Positions 25,161 to 38,110 of a stretch of DNA of 64,000 nucleotides are shown here, one piece after another. The translations under genes were made by a program, and so were the position numbers. Within the stretch, counting starts at the first letter, position 1. Every line of letters starts with the position of its first letter. Source of the stretch: Dioscorea cayenensis subsp. rotundata (lineage: Eukaryota; Streptophyta; Magnoliopsida; Dioscoreales; Dioscoreaceae). The DNA is taken from NCBI RefSeq assembly GCF_009730915.1, contig NC_052475.1:29635016-29699015 (forward strand), given 5' to 3'. The notes beneath the pieces are model-generated. The model did not search any database. It was not told the origin of the DNA and was given only the letters and a program-made list of their open reading frames with translations.

Positions 25161-26666
25161 CACTCCTCCTTCGATCAAGACCTAGGGTTTTCAATTGGAG
25201 AATGGAGGTCTCGAGGTATTGAAGAAGAACGAGTTGAGTTTTTAGCCTGCGCTCCAAGTAAGAGCAAAGAGAAGAAAAGAAAAAAAAAAAAAAATCATTT
25301 TTCAGATAACCCCCTGAACTTTTTCCTTATTTATCTTAGGATGGTATCATTTGTTAAAAACCCCCTATAGAAATTTATAATTAGCTCCCACTTCTCAATT
25401 AGGAACTTTTTTTTTATTATTATTATTATTCTAACTCCATTATCAGCAAATCTGTTGCATATCGCGAGGCTTCACAAACTTCGCTAATGTATCAACGGTT
25501 CAGATGTTCCCTATCAGTAAACACATCCCGAGGCCGATGTTTCTTTCCAAATTTTATAAACTCAACTCTACCTATCTTAAATTACTTCTATACCCTTTCG
25601 GCACAAAAAAAACAAGGTTAAATCCGTCATTTCAGTATTGAAAACAACTTCACATCATAGTGCCCTTTCCGGTGCCCAATCGTTATCTCTACGCTTTTTG
25701 TGATAAAACTAATTGGCGATCATGTGCCCATGGTAAGCTCACCGCCGGTGTTACTTCCCAAACCGGGTAATGACTTTAGAAAATTAAATAAATTCTTTTA
25801 TTATAATTCATTTGTTCACTCTGTTAATGGGTGGGCCTACTAGTTTTTAAATAATCAACCGATAATTTGAAGTTCAACACTAACATATCTAAATTAATTT
25901 TTAAGTAGTTGCTTAGTTTTTTTAATCCTCAGCAATATTTAAATTTAATATTTTTTAAATTTAAGAAATGATCGCCCGATCCGGTTCCGTGCTAAATATG
26001 ATAGTATTGTGACTCATTCTTATTCATTGGATTATCTTAATTTAATAACTTAACAATTTTTTAATACAATTATCGATCTATCCTTATATTATATAATAAA
26101 TAAAAGAACAAAATTTATAAACTATAGTTAAAAATGAGTCACATTTTAATTCTGTGGTAGTTATTATATAATTGAATCTACAGTATTATTATTTTTTTAA
26201 ATTTAACAACGCTATTATAATTATGTTGTAACTCAATCTCACCTCCTGGTTCTGTGATAATTATTACATAATCGAGCCCACAATATTATTAAATTTTAAA
26301 TTTAAAAACGTTATTATAATTATGTTGTAACTCAGACTCACCTACTGTTGATATTGACTTAGTTACAACACATAGTTACAATTCAACCTCAAGAGTCAAA
26401 GACACTTCCAAGTTCCAACCTTCTTGATTAAGTCCAGATCATATACCAGTGAATTCTCTTGATGTCTTGAACTCCATCATGAACTCAAGAGTCAAAGGCT
26501 ATCCATAATTATTATTATTATTTTTTTCATAAAATTTAGTTATATTTATAAATACATTTATTTAAAATTATTTGACTGGGCTTATCCTCTAATATTGCAT
26601 TGGTTTTTATTTTTATTTGTTAAGTGCATTATTTTATATTTGCTCGGTTATTAGATTGTACTTTGA
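25161..26666. other. Gene-free spacer upstream of the proteasome gene
   Basis: The first 150 bp are the proteasome promoter/leader. The remainder is AT-rich and without a gene. It contains an imperfect tandem duplication of about 100 bp at 26151-26346 (listed separately) and an (ATT)n run near 26509-26521. Confidence 0.5.
26151..26346. repeat. Imperfect tandem duplication, about 100-bp unit
   Basis: Two diverged head-to-tail copies share TTCTGTG at the start, ATTATTAAATTT-like middles and an identical CTATTATAATTATGTTGTAACTC-like end (the last part identical over about 18 bp). Copy 1 covers about 26151-26250 and copy 2 about 26251-26346. Divergence suggests an old event. Confidence 0.65.
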
Positions 26667-26957
26667 AGGTTTAATTGCCGTACATGTCCCTATAATTATG
26701 TATTTTCTGTCTTTTTAGTCCTTCTAATATTTTTAGATACAATTAAGTCCTCATATTTGGTCGAGTTGGTCATTCTAATCCGCAATAATATTTTTAGGTA
26801 CAATTAAATCATTACAATTTACACTTACCCATCTACACCACGGACTAGAATGACCTAATTTGACTAAATACAAGGACTTAATTGTACCTAAAAATATTGC
26901 AAGGACTAAAAAGGCAGAAAGTACACAATTACAGGGACCTGTATAGCAGTTAAACCT
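26667..26957. mobile_element. Long-TIR foldback element (MITE), about 291 bp
   Basis: The left arm starts AGGTTTAATTGC and the right arm, read in reverse, starts AGGTTTAACTGC. The match continues through the TTTTTAGTCCTT and GGTACAATTAAGTCCT words for roughly 120 bp, leaving only a short loop, so nearly the whole element is one hairpin. It is flanked by ACTTTGA (26660-26666) and ACTCTGA (26958-26964), a probable 7-bp target duplication with one change. Long inverted repeats suggest a Mutator- or hAT-type origin, but the family is not settled. Confidence 0.75.
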
Positions 26958-26964
26958 ACTCTGA

Positions 26965-27673
26965 ATCATTATTTTTTGTTTATAGAATCATATATATATA
27001 TATCAAACGCATTTTAGGGGATTTATATTTTTATATAAATAATTATTTTTAAAACTAATAAATAATATTTAAAAATATATCCAAAAAATAATATTTTTTG
27101 ATTTAATATTATAAATAAACATACACAGAAAATTATTAAATAATTTAATAGTACATCATCATTGTCACATATTGTACATTTATCCACGAGTCATTAGATT
27201 ATTGTGATAAATATCTAAAGATTATTAATATTTGTTAAAAATAAACTCAAAATCTATATTTTTCGAAACACATATTTTAACCAAATTTAGTCCATTTTTT
27301 TAATCAATAAATTGAGCCCAATTTTATCAGTAAATATAAATTTAATTCATTTTTACGAGTTTTTAAATATACATAATAATATATAATCTGAGAAAATGAT
27401 TCATATCTTTATCCCATCAAGCACTCAATCTTTTTTCCAAAAAAAAATATATATATATATATATTCCCAAGTAAAGAATAAGAGAATAAGTTTAGATAGG
27501 GAAACGAGAGGGTGACGGATTTCTTATTCTCACCGCTGCGTAGCGTAGCCTAACGGGCAAGAATTAATTAAAAGCGATTCCATTTTCCCACGCTTTTTGT
27601 CACGCTCTCCTCCGTCTCCGGCGAGCTTGGTGCTCTACGTCACGGCGGCGAGATCCCGGCCTGACGTCGGAGA
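26965..27673. other. Spacer and promoter/leader of the VWA gene
   Basis: AT-rich to about 27480, then sharply GC-richer from about 27520 to the ATG at 27674, where the 5' leader of the VWA gene must lie. No other gene is seen. A TA run sits near 27447-27463. Confidence 0.5.
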
Positions 27674-30600
27674 ATGGACGAGGACTTCACTGCGGCGGTT
27701 CAGCGGGGCTTGAAGCTCTCCAAGCGGGTCTACTTCGGCAAGCCGCAGGTTGGACCGCACAGCCAGCTCATGGCTCGAAGCTCGCCGGAGGTTTCAGAGC
27801 TAGTTCCCACGGCGCCGATGGTCTATGCGGTGATCTTGCATCCTGAGATCGTTGACAACCCTGATTTGCCTAGTTACCAGCCCTACGTGCATGGGCGATG
27901 CGATCCCCCGGCGCTGATACCGCTGCAGATGAAGGAGGTTGGGATGGAGATTGAGAGCTATATGGATGTGGCCCTGGTGACCTTGCGGGGACGGTGGCGT
28001 GTTCATTGTGTGATGGGGAGCAAGAGTTGCGATTGCAGGGTTGTCATCCCGATGGGAGAGCAGGTAGGGCTTGAGGTTTCGTTTAAATTTGTGTTTTTTC
28101 TCTTACTTTTTGCTGTGGTTTTGTGAACATTGAAAATTTTTAAGCGTTGGCTGGGTTTTTGATCTTTCTGGGTGAATATGTTCTGCTGCTGCTGCTGCTG
28201 TTGATTAATTTATTTATTTTGATAGTTTTTAAGTTTATTTGGAAGGATAACAATCATAACATTGGTTCCTCGAGCGTGAATGGTGTTCTTTGTTTCCATA
28301 TATTTTATTCTTTTTTTTTTTTTTTGGGGTATTATTTGAGGTATCTTCCCGCTCTATTGATAAGGATAAGAGGAATGCGAGTATTGTGAGGTTTTATTGC
28401 CTTCTTTATATGTATTTTTCTGATTTTTTGGTGGCTGCTTTAAATTTGTTTGCTTTTATATTGATTGTTCGGCAATGTGGAATCAGTGCAAGTGTTTTTG
28501 TTTTTGTTTTTTTTACCTTTTTGTAACTAATGAAAATTAATGGAATCTCAGTTATTTTTCTTTAGCTTTTTTGTTTTAAAATTTTGATGTTTTAATGTAT
28601 TGTGGGTGCTTTTAGATTGTAAGACTGCAGTGAAGTTAAAGACAGAACGTCATGCTCACCATGTTTGAGTAACAGGGTTCAATTCTAGGTGTTGAGGCAG
28701 ATGTTGGAGGAAGGTCATACTCTACTCAGGTGATCCAACCAGAGGGAGATCACAATGAGGAGAAGGTTTCAAAACTTGAAGATGGTGGCTTTTTAAAACC
28801 CCAGTTTTTTTCTTTCACGGTACCTCTGGTAATTAACTTATCATGTTTTGTGTTCTTTTATGTTTTTTCTAGTCAATCTCGAGTGAAGATAACTGAGTTC
28901 TTTTTTGCCTTTTTTTTTTGCTGAAGGTTGATGGGGGATCTGAAATCTATCTCAATGTCTCCTGGTCACAGAAATTGTCATATATGCATGGCCAGTTCTC
29001 TATAACAATTCCATTTAAGTTTCCGGAATATGTTACTCCTATCACAAAGATCCTCCCAAAACGAGAAAAGATACTCTTCAATGTGAATACCGCGGCTGAC
29101 AAGGAGGTTCTGTGCCAAGATCCCAACCATCCTTTGAAGGTGAGCATTCTTGTTATGCATTAGAGAATTTCTGACTAGGATTGATTATTACAACTTTTTT
29201 TCAATTGTGTGAGTTTTTGCTACTTAATAGGAAAAAGCACGTCACATGGGGAAGTTGTCTTTCCTGTATGAAGCAGATGTTGATCATTGGTCACGCAAAA
29301 ATTTTTCTTTTTCATATAGTGTAAGTCTATTCACTGACACCTACACCCAGACAATTCTTATGATTAAAATCTTAATCCATAACCAACTGAGAGCAGAGAA
29401 AGGCTGAACGTGTATATCTGATAGAAGACTTGCTTCAAGTGTTCAAAATTAAAACAACAAAAATAGCAAGCTACATATTTTGCATAATTTAATCATATTT
29501 CCTACAACTGTGTGCCTACAGGTTTACTCAAGTGACATATTTGGAGGTGTGCACACACAATCTCCATCAATGCATGACTCTGATCAAAGAGAGATGTTCT
29601 GCCTATATCTTTTCCCTGGAAATTTTTTGAATACCAAGGCAAACACTCCATTCTGTCTTTGTTTTTGTTGCTTTTAGACATGAGTATAATCTTATCAAAG
29701 GCTATACATGAGTTGGTTCTCTTTACATTGAACTTAGTTACTTGGTGTTTAAAGGAGGTGTCGTATCTTTCTCCTGAACTACTGGCCAAGGTCTTTTAAT
29801 ACCTCATAAATATTTTAAGATATGTAAACTGCATCCTTCATCCTTTCTTCTTTGTCTGTGACGAATTTGCTGTTCAGCTTAAAACAGTTTTGATGCAGGT
29901 GTATAAAATATTTGTAGGCATGCAAATTATAGACATTTTCAGCCAAATTACTTTAGAATATAGTCATTTCTATGGCTAATAATGCTATTCAGATTGATGC
30001 TAAATGCTCCTTATCTGATTTGATTTATGTAATAGGTATTCAAGAAGGAAGTAATTTTTGTTGTTGATATAAGTGGAAGTATGCGAGAAAATCCTCTTGA
30101 AATGGTGAAAAAAGTCCTATATAAAGCTCTCTTAGAGCTTACTCCGGGGGACTACTTTGACATCATAGCTTTCAATGAAGATATGCATCTGTTCTCATCA
30201 TCTTTGGAGCTTGCCACGAAGGAAGCGGTAGAAGAGGCAAATCTGTGGATAAGCAAAAATTTAGTTTCAGAAGATGAGGCACACATCACAAAACTTTTAC
30301 TCTCAGAGTCATTGAACAAGGTGTGTCCTTATTCATAAGAAACAAATTATTTTGTTTCTTTATTTTCTTGTGCTGATTTGCAAATCACAACCGTGGCAAC
30401 TGTCGCTTTGGATCCTGAGTATTCAGGCTTCATTATCATTATACATTTCTTCTATTCTAAATTAGTGTTGATGTGATTTAGACCCAAGAGACTTTTTTTT
30501 GTGCATTTAGAGATAATTTTTTTTTGGTGTTTCCATCAGGCAATAAGTTTGCTATCGAACTCTCGAGAATTACTTCCACATATCTTTCTCATTACTGATG

Positions 30601-33600
30601 GATGTGTTGAGGATGAACGGAACATTTGTAATTCTATGAGAGTTCACGTGACAACTCATCTACACATTTCCCCTCGAATTTCTACTTTTGGTATAGGTAA
30701 AAATCTTGTTCATGATATTTTTTTTTTTCAAAGCTAGACAACGGGTATAATTCGACCATGCAATATATCTCTCTGTGTGTGTGGGTGCACCAATGTGCAT
30801 GTGTGTGAACTGATTAGCAGTTTGTTTTATTTTGTAATGGCCAGGCTTCTTTTTAATGCCTTAAAACTTGTTTCTGAAAGGATTCTCATATAGCTGTCAG
30901 CTAATTTTACCTTTTTCTTAAATTTTTCTGGTTGGCAAACTTGTGGTGACATTCTGCCATTCTTCCCCATGCAATAATGTGCATGTTGTAGAGGTTGAGG
31001 GTGAGTTGGTGTTAATGGAATCCAAAATCAATGAAATTTTGTTCAATTTATAAACCTCTTACATGTAATTTATGCTCAGGGAGGAAATGAAAATGGTCAT
31101 AAATCTTCTCCAGATCCTTCCTTTCCTTCTGAACTCCAATCATTCTGTCATCTGGCATCTCTATACAGAGGTTTGATGTCACGTTGGCAATTACTTGAAC
31201 TACACCGAGCTCTTTATGACTCTTTTTTCAGAGATATTCTCAGATGTTAATTTATCTGAACTTCAAATGTGGTGCCTCTGCTATTTTGAAATTGGTGCAT
31301 TTCTCATTCTAAGTCATGTCATGTCAGGTTCATACTGCAACCATTATTTCTTGCGACTGCTGGCATCGATTAGCAGGGGCCTCTATGGTGCTGCTCATGA
31401 TCCAGGTTAGTTGTATGCGTTCATTACTTGTAAGGACTTACAAAGTTGGCTGGAATTTTATTGTGATAGCTAATGACATAAATTTGACGTTACATATTGT
31501 TCGGAAATATTTTCACAACTGAAATTCCCTTAACACGCTTTTACTTCTGATTTATAGAGGGATTGAGTTTTGATTATATTTAGCGGATTGCTGATGCTAG
31601 TTAGAACTAGTTGTCTGAAGGGAGTTTAATGGAGCTACAATTACTATTAAATGGATCAAAGAAGAATTGTTTGTATACACTGTAGATATTGTAGCTTAAT
31701 ATGTTCAAGGTTGCTAGTGAGACCTAACTGGAATAACAAGAATTATTGGGATCAGTCATATTTGTCCGTTTCTGTTTGAACCTCACATTGTACTTTTAAT
31801 TTCTGCACTCATGTTAATTTACCCTAAAAAAATAAAATAAAAGGATAGCCCTCCTTTTTATTTCTTCTATATTTGTTTCTACCTGTGGACTCATTATAAT
31901 TCTTTCTGCTCAAAGGAGCTTTCATGTTCCACCTAGCCCCTTTGCTAATGAGAATTTATCATCTTGTCAATCCAGATGGTGCATCTGAAAAGTCCATCTT
32001 CTTTGTTTTTATGTGAAATTTATTATTGAGTATAAGGTAATATAATGTAGTTGGATGCAAGCTTTTCTTTTTATGATAATTCTGTTTGCTGGTGCGCTAA
32101 TTGGTTGTTTGGGTTGGTGAAATCATATTAACTTAGCCACTGCTTTATCCATAATTGGTTGACTTTAGAAGATTTTCTTTGTGGGAAATAATATGTTAAT
32201 AATCAAAGAGGAGTCGTTAATTTGAGCCTTTTCTTTAGGATTATCTCTAACAGCATGGGGCTGTATATGTTCTATCTAGATTGGGAACTTAAATTTCTTG
32301 AAACATATGTTTTGAAGCCCTTAATCTGTAGTGTGTGCGTGTATATATGTATATAGTTGATTTGCATAGAATTAGTACAATACCTAAAGATGGTTCAATG
32401 GCAATTTTACCTTTAATAAACATGATGTAAACATTTTGTATTTAGACTGCTGCTATATTTTTGACCAGATTCAATTGAAGTCGAAATGCAAAGATGGTTA
32501 AGAAGAGCTTCTTTACCAATAACTGCAAATATAGAGGTTGAAGTCTTTGACCGTCTTGATGCATTTGAGGTATGTTATCTCTAAACAAGATTTCTTTTCA
32601 GCAGCTACAACTCATAGTTGAAATTTATTTACAATAGAGCTATACTAGAGTCTTTTGGTTCTTTTCAGCAGCTACAACTCATAGTTGAAATTTATTTACA
32701 ATAGAGCTATACTAGAGTCTTTTGGGGGGTGGGGGTGGGGGCACATATGCTGATCCAAATACTATAACTCTTACAAACCCCTACCATGCAGTGTTTTATT
32801 TCATTATCAACCTGCTATGAAATCTTGGTTTTTTACTTCAAATGATCAAAACCATTACATGGTATTCGGTTGGTTTGAAATGATCAGCCTCTTTGTCAGA
32901 TCAAACTGTCATTGGCCAGATCTGACCCTAGTGCACCAACTATATTAAATATGTTATAGTAAGTGTATAGTCTGGACCATTAAAGTATTGCTGTAATAAT
33001 TATTATTTGATATTCCTTGTGATAAAACTATATTCATGTATTCTTTTCAGATGTACCCTCAACGGATTCCAGATTTATCCATTGGATGTCCGCAAATTGT
33101 ATTCGGAAGATATCAAGGGAAGCTTCCAGATTCCATTAAAGTAAAGGGTATTTTGGCCAACTTAAATGACATTGATATTGACTTGAAGGTTCAAAAGACG
33201 GACATCCCTCTTGAGAGAGTAAGGTCTCACTTTCTGCCTTTACTACTATCGAGTTCGTAGTATGTAGTGTTGTGTATTCGATGTCTGTTGCCGTGGATTT
33301 TGTTCTCCAATTCACCGGCATGAAACAACTCTCCATGTGTAGACCATGAGAAGACATAAATGTTTTATGAAAGATGTAGTAAAGATTCTGGGATAGAGAT
33401 TTATCATTAAAATATTAAAATATTTTAAATTTATTGAATTTTAGTTCATCATATGACCTACTACAGTGGATGCAGGAATGAGATTCAGTTACTTCTTAAT
33501 GACTAGAAATATTAGGTAGGAAGTTTGCACTTCCTGCATGAATTGGGTGTTTCTTCTACTTTCTTGAAATAGGAAAGTCTGTACAAGATTGTTAGATTTA

Positions 33601-35052
33601 GAAAGATGCTAACAACTTGCAATGCTACTCTGAACAGATATTCGCAAAGCAACACATTGATCAACTGACAGCTCAGGCATGGTTTTTTGAAAGTAAACAA
33701 CTTGAAGAAAAGGTTTGCTGCCATCATACTTATCTATAGTACCCTACACACTTTTATAGTATCACGGTGGTGATTAACTTTGATCTATCAAATCCTTATC
33801 TTTGAAATGATAAATAGGCATGATAGCATCAACTTGCACAAGATTTTATGATGTTTGTCCTTGATGAGATTTGGATCCTTTTATCTTAAACATAAGCAGT
33901 TTGGTTTATCAACTTTTCTTTTTAAAAAAGAAAAACTAAATCCTCACAATTATAATTATTTGTTGTGTTCTGAATTCATATATAACGTGGGCAAACATGC
34001 TTGCTTTTATTTGATTGAAATGTTTCCCTTTAATACCATTAGATGGAATTATTTTGATAAATCACATTCTGAATTATTTTTGTTAGATGGTTTCTACTCA
34101 TTTTGAGCAAGCCTTCACTGAAGAATTTCAGACCTCATTTTCTTTAGTTATTATAATAAAAATGTTCCAACTGCATTTAAGCAATCTTGCAGTTCAATGC
34201 ATGGAACAGAAAAAACCTAGATTTACTTCTGTTTTCTACCCTTCAACAATCCATTCATTGTGCAGGTCATTAAATTAAGCCTGCAATGTCGCATTCCATC
34301 AGAGCACACATACCTTGTCTTACGCCAGACTCGGCCAACAATTCAAGAAATGATGGCGAAGGTAATCTTTATTTTGTCTGCATTATATTTTTGCTTCGAT
34401 CAGGTCCACAGACACTTCTGTTCTTAACTAAATAGCAAAAGCTTAATCAGAAAACCCAACACGCCATTTTCAGTCTTATAGTGGGAGAGTTTGAAAGGAG
34501 TTATTTGTGGCATTTTTTTTTTTTTGGTTGAGATTGTTGGATTCAACTAAACATATACAATACACATGCCGTTTTGCAAACGAACCAATTAACAAGTGTA
34601 TTATCATGTTAGATTTGAACTAAATTATATTACCTGAATTCAACTCATAAGATTAAGCTGATAGGGTAAGAGACCCATTTTTTTATATATATCAATAGTC
34701 ACTCATCATATTTTTCATGTAGAAACCTAAGAAAGCCAATGTCGAAAAACTAGAAGCAGCCAAGGACCGCTATTTATCACGGGGCACAAGAATTGGGTTC
34801 GGAGATTTACTAGCCACCGCCGAGAATTACTCAGTCATGTTCGGTAATCCAAAGTCACCGGAGGCCTCTTCAGTGTACATGGTTACTGACTGCTGCAGCG
34901 ATCTATGTGACTGTGCTTGCTGCAGATGTTGCATTAACTTCTGTTCTAAACTGAATGACCAGTTTGTCGTCTTGATGGCGCAACTCTGCGCTGGGATCGC
35001 GTGCCTCGCCTGCTTCCAATGCTGCTCCCTCTGCTGCAATGGCTCTGATTAG
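27674..35052 (+). CDS. VIT/VWA-domain protein, inter-alpha-trypsin inhibitor heavy chain-like
   Basis: Thirteen exons: 27674-28063, 28676-28828, 28927-29139, 29231-29320, 29522-29638, 30036-30320, 30540-30696, 31328-31405, 32469-32569, 33051-33218, 33638-33712, 34266-34361, 34723-35052, giving 750 aa. This is close, from memory, to Arabidopsis At1g19110 (about 754 aa). An N-terminal VIT-like region is followed by a von Willebrand factor A domain from about residue 322. Its MIDAS motif is D332-I-S334-G-S336, with a later ITDG; VWA domains bind metal and protein partners. The last exon ends in a Cys-rich tail with about 16 Cys in 51 residues, which may be acylated or anchor to membrane. There is no signal peptide, unlike secreted animal ITIH proteins. 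Intron 5 starts with GC (29639) and ends in AG. The function in plants is unknown. Confidence 0.9.
32592..32725 (+). repeat. Exact 67-bp tandem duplication in a VWA-gene intron
   Basis: Two head-to-tail copies (32592-32658 and 32659-32725) appear identical. They lie 23 bp after the exon 9 donor, inside intron 9. Each copy starts with a pyrimidine tract ending in CTTTTCAG followed by CAG, which looks like a 3' splice site. A G-rich run follows at once. The lack of divergence points to a recent event. Confidence 0.9.
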
Positions 35053-37784
35053 TGTTTTCTTGTGCTTGATTGATCCTATTGTACAGTGTTTGATTATTAA
35101 AGTGTGTTTTCTTCTCTTCAAGAATTATAATTATTGAGTTGAAAATGTGTATAGTCAGTCTACACCATTGTTTTTACAAACTTTTTATGGTTTGTGTGCA
35201 AAAATTTTATACGTTGTACAGGCTTGAAAAGCAAAATGATAATTTGAATTTCTCATTTAGAATTTGTTGTGCTTGAGGTTCTCTTTCACAGGTTTGAGTT
35301 GTTTATGGATTTATGATGAAAAAAAAGTTCCCCTGGATGCTAACCAAAGATGGGATATTTTGCTACATGGTACATGATAGAAGTTTTTTACTTGCCACCG
35401 CCAAACAGTGAAATTACTTTTAGTATCACTGGCCAAAATTTTATTTTATTTTTTTGTTTGTCATTTTCTGAAATAATTTTTGAATTGTTTTAATTTAAAT
35501 TAATTTTCTTTTTTAATGTGCTCCCTTAGCTGTTAGAAATATTTTATTACAACAACAATAAGTTAGTCCTAAATGTGACAATTTAAAACAAATTAAAAAG
35601 CAAAGAGTGTTCGTGTTATGTCAAAAAGATGGATTCTAATTTCAACTAACACATGATGAGAGGATCGTTGTATTGAGAGATTTCACTCTGTGCATGTGGA
35701 TCTATCTAACATGACTTAACATGACTTGTTCACTTTGTGAAAAAAAAAAAAAATCTAAATATTAAATTATACTAATTTTAAGGGAGGATAATAAAAACTC
35801 AATAATAACAAACGATTCCGTTCCATTTAGAAATAGCATTTATAATGAATTAAATTATTATTTTTAAAAAATATTATTAAATTATAATTTTTTAAAAAAA
35901 TAATAACAAAAGCTATGTAGAAATTCACTGTTAAGTAGATTCGTACTATAAAGTATTATTCATTGAGTCCCAGTGTCACTCCCTTGTGGGGTTGGTGGTA
36001 TTCTTAATCTTTTCAAAGTTGCATGTTATGGAGATTTACCATCATAGGGTTATGATTCCCAAAAATATCATTTTTAGTACATATGACAAGTCTTTATTAT
36101 ATTGCTTGTTAGTCGACATAATAAATATTTAAAGGATTGTTAAACCATTATAATTGATGCATCTCTGCCGTTATCTGTCTTTTTTGACACCCTTTTAATT
36201 GAGGGGGTGCTTGTCAACAAGTTCTCTCCTTTTTTTTTTTTTTATTTGCACCATTTATCGAGTATTTTTTTGTCCTTCTAAATCGATAAAAATTAATTTT
36301 TTTTCATAAAAAAATGTTAGTACAAAAATGGATAAGATCAAGAATAACCAATAACATTATTACAAACCATGTGCTTTGTTTTTATCTTTTTTTAGCAAGT
36401 CAGTAATTTAAGCCCCAATGCACATTGGTCCTTTAAATATGGACCTTGTTACGTTGACAAATACTTATATTTCTCTTGACTTACAAACCCTAAGTCAACA
36501 TGCATCCCAATGAATAATTAAATAATGTGCCTTGATTCTCAAAAGTTCAAGCAGGTTACATGTGAAAACTTAATTAATTAATTAATTAATTTCTCTTGCT
36601 TCTAGAAAGTCTAGCTTGCCACCCAATAGGATTTTAATGTCATGAAGTTCTTTATGCTTACAAGATGGAAGATGTAATTTTTTTATCAGATCAATGAAAA
36701 TAAATAATTTTGTGCAAGTACAAAATAAAAAATTACTATAATTATGTGTTTGGTTGAAAAGATAAAAAAATGAATATATATTTTTGTGAATGTTCCATAA
36801 AAATAAATAATGATGTGTAGGCACAAGTTAATAATAAATTATGATTATGTGATTGGTGAGATGGATGGAAACAAATGGATATAGTTTTTTTATGTATGTT
36901 TGTTGGGAACTTAGTTTTGTGTCAATCTTTTGAATTTTTAATTATTTAATTAATTTGTTTTTAAATCATTTTAATTGTTTTACCCTAATAATTAGTAATG
37001 TGTATGCATTGAATAAATTATACCTAAATCATATTAATATATTTAAGTTATCAATATATTTTTTAATAAGGTAAAATTTTCATGTTTTGATTATGTTATA
37101 TTTAATAATAATTATGCAATTTTTTAATTTGAATAATTAAAAAAAATGAAATTAATCATCTAAAAAAAAACATATACACTAACAATAATATCATCATTAG
37201 GAAACTGTAATAACATACAAACCAATTAAATTATAATTCAACAGAAATTTTATTTTTATTGCAAAACTAAAATAAAGAGTAATATATACACTGCCTACAT
37301 TTGATATTTCAAAAATTAAATCTTAATCTAATAAAACCACAACATTTTATACTCAAAACTTACAAACAAAAAATAATATAATATAATATAATATTAATCG
37401 ATATTAATCAATGAAGGAGATTATAAAATGAAGAAGAGTGTAAGATGCAAGTGTCTATCTAACCAACAAATACTACTTTAAAGATAATTTGTGATGAAAT
37501 TAGTCTTTGAAATAACTACTTTTTCATTATTAATTTAGTCCATGAATAAAAGTAAGAAAATTTGATCCATACACCAAAACAATAGTTCAGGAACCACTTT
37601 TAAATATTTCACCTAATTCAGATCTCAAAGTGACTAAAAATATTCTTTTTATCCATATATCAATATGAAATTAACATATAATAAGATTAGAAAGAAAAGT
37701 AACAATTTAAAAAATATTTAAAAAAGGAGCTATTGTCCAAGAAAAATATTTGTAAACCCAATTCTAAATGAAAGTTTTCAGCGG
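35053..37784. other. AT-rich gene-free spacer (left part)
   Basis: The first 150 bp are probably the VWA-gene 3'UTR. Beyond that I see no gene, RNA or bounded transposon. There are an (AATT)n run at about 36574-36591, A/T tracts, and a TAATA run near 37378-37393. Confidence 0.5.
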
Positions 37785-38110
37785 CTGTAGCAGTGATGAT
37801 CAAAATTGTTAGATTTGAACCCAATAATCATCATGAATATTTGTAGATTTTAAAATCTACAAATGTTCATAGATGACGCGATTTCATATATATATATAAA
37901 CCTTTTGAACCTAATGATCATGAATATTTATAGATTTTAAAATCTACGAATGTTTGTAGATGACGCGATTTCATATATATATATATATATTATCTATGAA
38001 TTTTATGATGATTAAGATTGTTGGATTTGAACCCAACGATTATGATGAATATTTGTAGATTTTAAAATCTACAAATGTTCGTAGATGATGCGATTATATA
38101 TATATATAAT
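37785..38110. repeat. Three spaced copies of a palindrome-bearing repeat
   Basis: Each copy holds a TTGAACCCAA-like lead, then a palindrome centred on TAGATTTTAAAATCTA, then ATG-TTCGTAGATGACGCGATT and a (TA)n tract. Palindromes are at 37840-37863, 37931-37946 (shorter) and 38052-38075; the first and third are perfect 24-bp inverted repeats. The copies are tandem with unit lengths of roughly 100-120 bp and differ by scattered changes. Confidence 0.8.
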
